Assembly (NCBI GenBank): GCA_964429745.1
Contig: CAYSDI010000132.1
Location: 1 to 6,648, forward strand
Source of the DNA: WGOA01 sp964429745
Lineage (GTDB): Bacteria > Bacteroidota > Bacteroidia > Chitinophagales > BACL12
Reading direction: 5' to 3'
DNA length: 6,648 nucleotides
A program made the translations under genes and the position numbers. The notes beneath the pieces were generated by a model that ran no database searches, was not told the DNA's origin, and worked only from the letters and a program-made list of their open reading frames with translations. Positions 1-5,607 of this stretch are shown here, piece after piece. How positions within the stretch are numbered: the first letter of the stretch is position 1; each line of letters opens with the position of its first letter.

Positions 1-92
1 GTGCTGGTGCTGTGGTAGGTGCTAGGACTAGTGCTAGGACTGGTGCTAGGACTGGTGCCAGGACTGGTGCCAGGACTGGTGCTGGTGCTAGG
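1..92. repeat. 12-bp tandem repeat (GTGCTAGGACTG-type)
   Basis: Five consecutive 12-bp units run from 19 to 78, with consensus GTGCTAGGACTG or GTGCCAGGACTG. A half unit (79-84) and a partial unit (85-92) follow. Bases 1-18 are a more degenerate version, so the array may continue outside the window. Because the unit is a multiple of three, every frame stays open. On the minus strand one frame reads as a Pro-Ser/Gly-Thr-Ser tetrapeptide repeat, like a secreted-protein linker. No start or domain ties it to a gene within the window, so it is called only as a repeat. Confidence 0.85.
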
Positions 93-121
93 CAGGTTGC
101 GGTTTTGCAGAACCACGCAGC

Positions 122-306
122 CTATTGACCTTTGGTTGACCCTGCCCAACCGGCCCTGCAAGTTCGCGAATTTGGGGGGAGGGGGGGACGGGCCGGGCCC
201 ATAAGTTGGGCGCGGTGGATAAGTTTTTGCTATTCAACAATGAAGCGCTCCCGGTGGAAATACCCCTGTTCGTTGCGCAAAAGCAGTGCATATGCCCCGG
301 CCGGAA
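122..306. repeat. Direct repeat copy 1 (T9SS domain 3' end plus downstream flank)
   Basis: This segment aligns with 1481-1666 at an offset of 1360 bp, with only a one-base indel near 145. By eye about 85% of bases match across 147-306. Two blocks are identical: 147-173 (which includes the palindrome TTCGCGAA) and 251-280 (which encodes the LRNEQGYFHR stretch of the sorting domain). The repeat covers the last ~25 codons of the upstream minus-strand gene and ~108 bp beyond its stop. Similarity fades beyond 306. The two copies bracket the whole gene at 230-1411. Confidence 0.85.
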
Positions 307-1411
307 GCGCCACGTCAAGTACCAACACCCCCTGAACGACGTTTCCTGACGCGGTAGCCCTTCCCCCGGCATCAAAAACCTGGAAATGCAGTTCATCGGG
401 AAGCGAACCGCTCAGTCGAAGGGCCATCTGACCCCGTGGCAACGGATTCGGAAACAGCGCGATGCTGTCCGTTGGCGTCTGTTCCAGCGCGGTGGCCGTC
501 AGGCAGTCGCTCCAATCTACACCCTTGTGAAGCGACCAATAGCGAAGTAAAATATTCGATAAACTATCAGTAAATCGAAGAATATTGGCCGCGTTGTCGC
601 GAACCCCCGGATAGGGGCATTCCATTTGCAGCCCGTTGACCAGGTTGCCGGGAGCGTAGCATGTATGTGTAGCAGTATTATAACCTCCGCTGTAATAATT
701 GCTTCCTATACCGGGTGAAGGGTCTGCGGCGCTCGGCACGGCATCGTATCCGCTGCCTGCCAGAAGCGTGCCCAGCGCCGCTTCACCGCGAAGCAGTTCC
801 GAGTGCGTAAGATTATTTATGTTACGCAGTGCAAGTTCGCCGATGGAACTGTACGATAGATAAGGTTCCTCATTTAACTCCCCGTCCGTCAGTGCCAATT
901 CCGTGTCGTACAATAAATAGCCCAACTCAGTTCGTGGCGTCGGGTTTCCGTGTCCGTGCAAATCAAGGTAGAGCACCTGGTCCGGAAACACCGATTCTGC
1001 GAGCGTTTGAGCTGTGTCAATGAACTGATGAAATTCCGTCCAGGCCTGCACAGCCTCCGGATTGCCGCAGGCTGCGTCTGCCAGGTTTCGGTTGGCGTCC
1101 AATTTGCTGCGCCGGAGCTGGCAAATGATCACGTGGGGATAACAGCCTGTTTTTTCGTATAAAAAGTTGCGCAGATCAAGAGCCATTTCCACCGTATTGG
1201 CATCGGTGGCATAAACCGGGTCGTTGCAGGACCTGTTGGGAATGCTCGCCGGGTTCAGGCTGCCCCCATGGGGCACGGAGATAACGATGGGCAATGTACC
1301 AATGTGGTACTCAATGTAATTATTTTGACCGAATACAATAGTCTGTGCCTGTACTGCGCAAAACCGAGGCAGCACAAAGAGGAGAAATGTGCAAAGGTGA
1401 ATCGGGTGCAT
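230..1411 (-). CDS. Secreted N-formylglutamate amidohydrolase-like protein with T9SS sorting domain
   Basis: The 393-aa product starts with a signal peptide (about residues 1-22, cleavage expected after VQA). It continues with an N-formylglutamate amidohydrolase-type domain (PF05013-like), about residues 35-295. Motifs typical of that fold are ISVPHGG (44-50), KLDANR (103-108) and the metal-site-like DLHGH (150-154). Members of the family hydrolyse N-formylglutamate to formate and glutamate, and the wider fold is related to zinc peptidases and amidases. From about residue 317 (ALFPNP) to the end (YFHRERFIVE) there is a T9SS type A C-terminal sorting domain, so the enzyme should be exported and released or anchored outside the outer membrane. 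The cytosolic histidine-pathway role (HutG) is therefore unlikely, and the true substrate is unknown. The ATG at 1411 is chosen because it directly precedes the signal peptide; no strong Shine-Dalgarno is visible. Its 3' end lies in a direct repeat. Confidence 0.85.
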   Translation of the reverse strand: MHPIHLCTFLLFVLPRFCAVQAQTIVFGQNNYIEYHIGTLPIVISVPHGGSLNPASIPNRSCNDPVYATDANTVEMALDLRNFLYEKTGCYPHVIICQLRRSKLDANRNLADAACGNPEAVQAWTEFHQFIDTAQTLAESVFPDQVLYLDLHGHGNPTPRTELGYLLYDTELALTDGELNEEPYLSYSSIGELALRNINNLTHSELLRGEAALGTLLAGSGYDAVPSAADPSPGIGSNYYSGGYNTATHTCYAPGNLVNGLQMECPYPGVRDNAANILRFTDSLSNILLRYWSLHKGVDWSDCLTATALEQTPTDSIALFPNPLPRGQMALRLSGSLPDELHFQVFDAGGRATASGNVVQGVLVLDVALPAGAYALLLRNEQGYFHRERFIVE

Positions 1412-1480
1412 TGGAGTTAACGCAGGGTATCTTTTTTGGCGGTGCTTGGATGGGGCAAGATCGGGGCTGAATCACGCGGC

Positions 1481-1666
1481 CATTTGACCCTTGGTTCAGC
1501 CTGAACCAACCGGCCCTGCAAGTTCGCGAATTTTGGGGCAGGGGGGGACAGTCCGCCCGCAGAAATTGGGCACGGTGGATAAGTTTTTACTCTTGCACGG
1601 TGAATCGCTTCCGGTGGAAATACCCCTGTTCGTTGCGCAACAGCAGTGCGTATTCCCCCGCTGAAA
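1481..1666. repeat. Direct repeat copy 2 (T9SS domain 3' end plus downstream flank)
   Basis: This is the partner of the repeat at 122-306. It lies just upstream, in the minus-strand sense, of the amidohydrolase-like gene. It carries the same downstream-flank sequence, including the identical 27-bp block at 1507-1533 and the shared element GGATAAGTTTTT after the stop. It also carries the coding 3' end of a T9SS sorting domain. The match ends near 1666-1670, shortly before the nucleotidyltransferase frame begins at 1680. Confidence 0.85.
1491..1509. other. Perfect hairpin in the repeat flank
   Basis: TTGGTTCA and TGAACCAA form a perfect 8-bp stem around a 3-base loop (GCC). The equivalent place in repeat copy 1 (about 134-151) has different bases but still allows a GGTTG/CAACC stem, with an 8-base loop. 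No T-tract follows on either strand, so it is not a typical intrinsic terminator. It could still mark the transcript end of the minus-strand T9SS fragment. Confidence 0.4.
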
Positions 1667-1679
1667 GGGATTCAACGGG
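1587..1679 (-). pseudogene. Orphan C-terminal fragment of a T9SS sorting domain
   Basis: Read on the minus strand this encodes about 30 residues, from PVESLSAGEYALLL to YFHRKRFTVQE and then TAA (1589-1587). It closely matches the last residues of the amidohydrolase-like protein (LPAGAYALLL to YFHRERFIVE). It has no catalytic body, signal peptide or start codon. It is in the same frame as the nucleotidyltransferase and is separated from it only by that gene's TAG (1682-1680). It is best read as the surviving 3' end of a T9SS-exported protein whose body was lost or replaced by the toxin-antitoxin DNA. Confidence 0.8.
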
Positions 1680-1919
1680 CTAAGTCGATAGCAGTATGAC
1701 TTTGTGTTGATCTATTATTCGCTGGAAGTTAGAAGGCAATGAAGTGTAATCCACAACATCCACTTTGAAGGGAAGATCGGATTCTTCAAACGCTGCTTTC
1801 AGATCAAGAATCAATACCAAGGGAATGGATTCCTTTCCAACTTGTTCTACGACAAGATCTAAATCTGCATGACTTTTTATATTTTCAGTTATACGTGAAC
1901 CAAAAACATAAACAATCAT
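1680..1919 (-). CDS. Surviving 79-aa nucleotidyltransferase reading frame
   Basis: This is the largest uninterrupted ATG-initiated part of the broken MNT gene above. It starts at an internal Met that corresponds to residue 28 of the full frame (MIVYVFGSR). It keeps the GS-x10-DxD catalytic motif and the third Asp, but lacks the N-terminal helix normally found in the family. The only purine-rich sequence upstream (AAAGG) lies about 2 bases from the ATG, too close for a ribosome binding site, so independent translation is doubtful. An automatic annotation would probably call this a nucleotidyltransferase domain protein. Confidence 0.45.
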   Translation of the reverse strand: MIVYVFGSRITENIKSHADLDLVVEQVGKESIPLVLILDLKAAFEESDLPFKVDVVDYTSLPSNFQRIIDQHKVILLST

Positions 1920-2000
1920 GCCTTTAGGCAGCGCTGAATGAAGTATGTCTTATACAATCTCCTTATGACGACTTTTAAGCCCTAATACGGCCATTCCCAT
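1680..2000 (-). pseudogene. MNT-type nucleotidyltransferase (HEPN/MNT antitoxin) with in-frame stop at codon 17
   Basis: The full frame begins at ATG 2000-1998 (MGMAVLGLKSRHKEIV), has TAA at 1952-1950 (codon 17), and runs on to TAG at 1682-1680. That is 106 codons, the normal length for a minimal nucleotidyltransferase. After the stop it reads DILHSALPKGMIVYVFGSR. The catalytic pattern is complete: G34-S35, then D46-x-D48 (HADLDL), with a third acidic residue at D81 (FKVDVVDY). In known HEPN/MNT pairs the MNT protein neutralises the HEPN toxin by transferring AMP to it. The start overlaps the HEPN stop as TAATG, a sign of translational coupling. One T/A or C/T-type change would restore the codon (TTA Leu or CAA Gln). 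It is a nonsense pseudogene unless the stop is a sequencing error or is bypassed. Confidence 0.75.
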
Positions 2001-2116
2001 TAATTTCGTTTAGAAATTTCCTTAAGTACATACTCGACCTCTATAAGAAAATGAGGAATTTGTTGGAGTACTTCTTCTGCTTTTTTGGCAAAGATATGCT
2101 GATTAAAACTGGTCCC
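2000..2116 (-). pseudogene. C-terminal remnant of a HEPN-type protein (HI0074/NTase substrate-binding-like)
   Basis: On the minus strand a frame reads GTSFNQHIFAKKAEEV, then QQIPHFLIEVEYVLKEISKRN, then TAA at 2002-2000. The pattern TS..(Y/F)N followed by a long amphipathic helix with an IP in the middle resembles the C-terminus of HI0074-type HEPN proteins (nucleotidyltransferase substrate-binding), which precede MNT genes. Its stop overlaps the MNT start (TAATG). The frame is open only back to a TAG at 2149-2147, has no start codon, and the recognisable part begins exactly where the hydrolase gene ends (2116). The N-terminal two-thirds are missing. The HT of the usual TSHTY motif also seems to be absent, so the catalytic region is lost or altered. 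The family call is moderate. Confidence 0.55.
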
Positions 2117-3591
2117 TACAGCTTCACAAACCGAAGCACACGTCTGCTATCCCCCCCACCCACCTGCACAGCATACCAGCCCGCTGGCAAAGCCGCCACG
2201 TTCAGCTCGGTGGTTGGGCCGGAGAGCACGGTCTGGAGGCACAGCCTGCCTGTGGCGTCAAAGACGCGGACCCCTTGGCCCGAAATGCCTTGGGGGGCAT
2301 GGAGCAAAGCAATCGTAGAAACCGGATTTGGAGAAAGCTGCACCGCACCGTGCGCCAAGCCTTGGCCAGCCTCCCCGCTCAGTGGACACTTCTCAAACGA
2401 ATCGAAGAAATCGCGGGCATCCAGGAAGCAGAAGAGCGCGCAGTCGTTGTGGTTGTATGCGCCGAAATCATTTTTCTCCACAGAAGGCGCGCCCAACTCA
2501 GTCCAACGGGTGAACGCTCGTTCAGAATTGATGGAGCTCACCTGGTCATCGCCGCTGCAATACAAAATGCGCACCGGACTTTGCGGGGCCCATTCCAGCA
2601 TGTCGTTCATCGCCAGCAGGCGGCGGAATCGATGGTTCGGGTCGGCGAAAAAGTTGGCCACTACGCTGTCCTGGATCATGTCTTTGGGCACGGGCGTACA
2701 GAACTCGTTTATAGTACCAATGCCGGTTTCCTTGCCGTAAAACAAGGGCGGCAGCAAGGTGTCGTAGGGCGGCACGAAAATGTCTTCATATTCATTGAAC
2801 AGGATTCCGTCATATTGATCCTGGTAGGCCAGAATAATGTAGGGCAGGTAACCGGGGGTAGGGTAGGGCACATCCAGCCCGATCAGGTCAGCCTGCGCGC
2901 CCCCCATGTCATAAGCCCCCGACATCGGCGCAGAGGCCACCACATTAAATTCCTCCGGATACTGGCTTTCCATTTCGCGCAGCGCTGCCGCGGTCGTGAA
3001 CCCACCTTGCGAGTAGCCGTGCAGGTACACCTGACCGTTCAGCGTCCGGCTCAGCGAGTCCATAAAATGCCTTGTGGCGCGGATCATGTTGATGGTGGAA
3101 TTGGCCTGCGAAAACCCGTGTTGATAAGGGTGAACAACCACGCGATCATCGTAATCGCCCAATCCCAGATAATCCGTGGCCGCACACAGATAACCCAACG
3201 ACGCGAACGCTATGTTCACGATTGCTTGCGCGTTGCCGATGTTCTTGCTGGGCACGTAATTGGCGTTGGACTCTGTACCGTGGCCGTAAGCCGCCAGGGG
3301 CAAGCCGCAAGGCAGGTCCTCGTCTGTTCCCAGCGGCACGATCACTAACCCACTGGCCTGCACCAGCGAGTCCGGGTGCCGGTAAGGCGTCTGGTACGTG
3401 ATCCGGTAGAGCTCCACGTCGTACTTCGGCGTCAAAAAAAGCGTTGGAATACCAAGGCCGGTTAACAGGTCTGCCACTTCGTCGGCCGTGTAGCTGGCCA
3501 GCGGCACAGCCCCGGTGAGCTTGCCTTGTGCGCTTACGGTCGAAAGGGCGGTTGCCGCCAGCGCGGCTGAGAGGAGGATGCGAGAGAGCAT
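2116..3591 (-). CDS. Secreted alpha/beta hydrolase (lipase/esterase-like) with T9SS sorting domain
   Basis: The 491-aa product has a clear signal peptide (residues 1-21, cleavage after VSA). An alpha/beta-hydrolase domain spans about 40-400. AAYGHGT (100-106) sits where an oxyanion-hole strand is expected. ATDYLGLGD (138-146) and the helix near 161-175 resemble secretory lipases (PF03583-like). The nucleophile elbow is G192-Y-S194-Q-G196, the acid candidate is D348 or D349 (CSGDDQV), and the base candidate is H381 (NHNDC). A T9SS type A sorting domain runs from about 418 (QLSPNP) to 491 (RRVLRFVKL). The protein should be an extracellular or surface esterase, lipase or peptidase; the substrate cannot be told from sequence. 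The ATG at 3591 directly precedes the signal peptide. The TAG at 2118-2116 abuts the HEPN remnant with no intervening 3' flank, so the end of this gene is a recombination joint. Confidence 0.88.
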   Translation of the reverse strand: MLSRILLSAALAATALSTVSAQGKLTGAVPLASYTADEVADLLTGLGIPTLFLTPKYDVELYRITYQTPYRHPDSLVQASGLVIVPLGTDEDLPCGLPLAAYGHGTESNANYVPSKNIGNAQAIVNIAFASLGYLCAATDYLGLGDYDDRVVVHPYQHGFSQANSTINMIRATRHFMDSLSRTLNGQVYLHGYSQGGFTTAAALREMESQYPEEFNVVASAPMSGAYDMGGAQADLIGLDVPYPTPGYLPYIILAYQDQYDGILFNEYEDIFVPPYDTLLPPLFYGKETGIGTINEFCTPVPKDMIQDSVVANFFADPNHRFRRLLAMNDMLEWAPQSPVRILYCSGDDQVSSINSERAFTRWTELGAPSVEKNDFGAYNHNDCALFCFLDARDFFDSFEKCPLSGEAGQGLAHGAVQLSPNPVSTIALLHAPQGISGQGVRVFDATGRLCLQTVLSGPTTELNVAALPAGWYAVQVGGGDSRRVLRFVKL

Positions 3592-4064
3592 GGGGGGAAA
3601 TGAGAGGAGCGTTGTCCTAAGGTAAGGAGATTTTTTTGGAGGGGGGAAGTAGATTGTTTTTATGTGGGGCTTTTATACTTTAGAGACAGGTTGTGGCTGC
3701 ATGGAAAAATTGATCCGACCTTAATGCAATCAGCTATTACACGCAGAGGCTATAATTCAGTCTAACAAGTTATTAGACTAGAGGAAATAAAATATAAATA
3801 ATAATTAAAAATTTTTACGCGAAACTCCTCTCGGTAAGAAAGTGCACATTTTTTGCTAAGCAGAGATTGGGAGTTCCATAAAAGCGGACGCCACGAGTAT
3901 CTTGCCAATTCTGGAAAGCACCTGGAACACCCAAATTTCTATACGGTAAGAATTCAGCAGCAAGATTTCGTTTGCAGGCGTAACGGAAGGGGCTGCCGGG
4001 AGAGGATGAAGCCGTGGCGGAGTAAGAAGCAGATAAATTGATTCGTTAACTTGGGGAACGTATA
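3592..4064. other. Gap of about 470 bp without a convincing gene
   Basis: This separates the minus-strand hydrolase from the plus-strand operon and must hold the promoters for both. Bases 3592-3660 are GC/purine-rich, 3660-3860 are strongly AT-rich, and 3860-4064 are mixed. Open frames of about 60 residues (plus strand, 3853-4041) and about 114 residues (minus strand, 3856-4200) overlap each other and show no recognisable domain. The minus one also runs into the TIGR04255 gene. I see no tRNA, hairpin terminator or repeat of note. Confidence 0.5.
3654..3681 (+). promoter_or_regulatory. Possible Bacteroidota-type promoter
   Basis: TTG (3654-3656), 17 bases, then TATACTTT (3674-3681) resembles the Bacteroidota sigma-ABfr pattern TTTG-N19-TAnnTTTG. 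It lies about 385 bp upstream of the TIGR04255 gene, which would imply a long leader, and the match to the -7 element is imperfect. This is a weak suggestion only. Confidence 0.2.
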
Positions 4065-4811
4065 ATGAGCAGCAAATTACCAAAAGCGCCTCTACAAGAA
4101 GCCATCTTTGAAATGCGCTGGCCGCTGCAACCGGATTCCTCTGGCCAGCAGCTTCATGATGCAGAGTATCCCTTTGCTCTGGGTAAGTTCCAGGAAGCAT
4201 TGAAACCTCATTTCCCGCATCATGTGGCGAAATTCCCCAATGACATTCCGCACCAGCTTCTAAACTACCAGGTTGCCCATCAGTTCTGGAAAGGGGAAAA
4301 CACTTGGCCGGTGAGCCAGCTCAGCCCGGGAATCGCCACACTAAATAATACGGAAAAAAACTATGAGTGGAACAAAACCTATCTTCCCAATGTAAAAATT
4401 GCCTTGTCAGCCCTGGAGATAAGTTACAGACATTTAACCTTTAATGCATTGTCGCTGCGTTTCATTGATGTGGTGAGGGTTTCCGATTATGGAAAAAAGA
4501 CCTGGGAAGAATTTGTGAACGATCATATCAATTTCAGTTTCAGCAACCATTACAACACGCGTGGGAGTTTAAAGCATTTCCATTTTGAGCAGAGCTTTGA
4601 AATGGGTGATACCGACCTTTTGAGCGTAACGTTTTCCACCGCTTTTAACAATAAGAAGGAGGAAGTATTCATTTGGCAAACTGCGGTGAATCACCATGGA
4701 AAAGTATCAGATGAACAAGTGATCAACTGGCTTGAAAAGGCTCATGATTGTTCGTCTGTGATGTTTAAGGAAATTTGTAAAAATGATTTCTATGCAAGCT
4801 TTAGTGAATGA
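4065..4811 (+). CDS. TIGR04255 family protein
   Basis: The 248-aa product matches the sporadically distributed TIGR04255 family in length and layout. An N-terminal LPKAPLQEAIFEMRW (5-19) corresponds to the family's L..APL.EAIFE.RW start. The central LSPGIATLNNTEKNYEW (86-102) matches its G..T.N....Y.W block. The C-terminal NWLEKAHDCSSVMFKEI (221-237) matches its W...AH....F signature. No signal peptide or membrane segment is seen, so it should be cytoplasmic. The biochemical role of the family is not known. The start is ATG 4065 with a weak GGGGAA upstream. It is the first gene of a tight three-gene operon, and the next gene begins inside its last codons. The patchy distribution of the family suggests an accessory or defence-type role, which is inference. 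Confidence 0.85.
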   Translation: MSSKLPKAPLQEAIFEMRWPLQPDSSGQQLHDAEYPFALGKFQEALKPHFPHHVAKFPNDIPHQLLNYQVAHQFWKGENTWPVSQLSPGIATLNNTEKNYEWNKTYLPNVKIALSALEISYRHLTFNALSLRFIDVVRVSDYGKKTWEEFVNDHINFSFSNHYNTRGSLKHFHFEQSFEMGDTDLLSVTFSTAFNNKKEEVFIWQTAVNHHGKVSDEQVINWLEKAHDCSSVMFKEICKNDFYASFSE

Positions 4812-5256
4812 GCCGACTGCACTTTATGGACAATCTACTACGGCATCGTTTGATGCTGAATTCATGCCATCAGCGCGGTATTCCTCCAGCATTTATCTCA
4901 GTAATGACAGCCGTTTCCCTGATCATATTGCCGCGATGTTCCAAAAATTGAACCGTCTTGCGGCTTTGCCTAAAGCTTGGGATAGCTATCGGGCTGAGGC
5001 TCCTTCACCGGTAGCCTTGGATGAAGCGCGATCATTTATTATTCATAATTATATGTTGGATCTGCCCTTTTACTTCCTGGCACCCGGAGTAAATGGAGAA
5101 GTAATGATCGAGTTTCAAAAAGGAACGAAGGCCGCAGAACTTTACTTTCTGCCTGATGGTCAATGCGAATTGATCCTGTTTAAGGACGATGAGGTGGAGC
5201 GCGAAGGTGATCTTGAAAATAACCTTCGCGAACTTATTGATTTTTTCTCAAAGTAG
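4783..5256 (+). CDS. Conserved hypothetical protein with WDSY motif (second gene of TIGR04255 operon)
   Basis: The protein has 157 aa from ATG 4783, or 154 aa from the internal ATG at 4792. The upstream start has AAGGAA about 10 bases ahead and gives a 29-bp overlap with the previous gene. The core is LPKAWDSYRAEAPSPVALDEA (62-82), followed by a helix. After it come PFYFLAPGVNGEVMIEFQKG (95-114), an alternating beta stretch (AELYFLPDGQCELILF) and an acidic C-terminal helix. I recognise this as a recurrent small-protein pattern (WDSYGA..PS, then P..dG.v..Ew..g) but know of no assigned function. There is no transmembrane or catalytic motif. The overlap with the TIGR04255 gene implies coupled translation and possibly a shared complex. 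Confidence 0.8.
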   Translation: MISMQALVNEPTALYGQSTTASFDAEFMPSARYSSSIYLSNDSRFPDHIAAMFQKLNRLAALPKAWDSYRAEAPSPVALDEARSFIIHNYMLDLPFYFLAPGVNGEVMIEFQKGTKAAELYFLPDGQCELILFKDDEVEREGDLENNLRELIDFFSK

Positions 5257-5265
5257 TTTTCAGCA

Positions 5266-5607
5266 ATGGATGCGATCAAGGAGGAAGATTTATTGCTCAG
5301 AAGGGTTCAGTTCCTTGATCCAAATTTTATTAAGGATGATGGCACTCCGTCATCTTCCAGCTTCAGTTTAAAGAAGGAAGAGGACGGGTTAATGGTTGAC
5401 CTGGATAGGCTCACAACCTACCGGGAGGCTATTCAGGACAGGGCAAAATTTAGACTGTTTGCATTAAAAGCCGCATATACCACTTCGCTTGGTCTGGAAA
5501 ATGTGCACGATCCAAAGCAAGATAATCCAGCTCATTGCCTGATTAAGGGCAATATCACCCGTGGCGTTTCCAGAAAACTTGCCAAAGCTGCCAAACGCAT
5601 ACCTTAA
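5266..5607 (+). CDS. Conserved hypothetical protein with NPAH motif (third gene of TIGR04255 operon)
   Basis: The 113-aa product starts 9 bp after the WDSY gene stops. Visible conserved-looking blocks are LLRRV (10-14) and DPNFIKDDGTPSSSSFSLK (18-36), where the pattern is an S-rich strand after DG.P. Next comes the acidic EEDGLMVDLDRLT (38-50), and finally HDPKQDNPAHCLIKGNITRG (81-100) with N87-P-A-H90, then a basic tail (RKLAKAAKRIP). The NPAH(A/C).(I/V).G signature with a preceding H81-D82-P83 could be a catalytic or metal site, but that is inference. I recognise it as a recurring conserved hypothetical, not a named family. No strong ribosome binding site precedes it, which fits coupling to the upstream gene. 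Confidence 0.78.
   Translation: MDAIKEEDLLLRRVQFLDPNFIKDDGTPSSSSFSLKKEEDGLMVDLDRLTTYREAIQDRAKFRLFALKAAYTTSLGLENVHDPKQDNPAHCLIKGNITRGVSRKLAKAAKRIP

Noticed and set aside
1..92. CRISPR array
   Set aside because: The units are 12 bp and directly adjacent, with no unique spacers.
19..204. A plus-strand Leu-Gly-Val repeat protein
   Set aside because: It is only the translation of the 12-bp tandem repeat running into the noncoding flank. No upstream gene features support it.
88..396. A 102-residue minus-strand open frame
   Set aside because: It overlaps the 3' end of the amidohydrolase-like gene in another frame and the repeat flank. Its composition is random-like and no domain is visible.
2275..3348. 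A 357-residue open frame on the plus strand, and another of 229 residues at 2051-2740
   Set aside because: Both lie antisense inside the secreted hydrolase gene, which has a signal peptide, catalytic motifs and sorting domain. The antisense products lack any recognisable domain and reflect GC-biased codon positions.
3856..4200. A 114-residue minus-strand open frame and a 62-residue plus-strand frame at 3853-4041
   Set aside because: They overlap each other. The first also overlaps the start of the well-supported TIGR04255 gene. Neither shows a family motif or a ribosome binding site.
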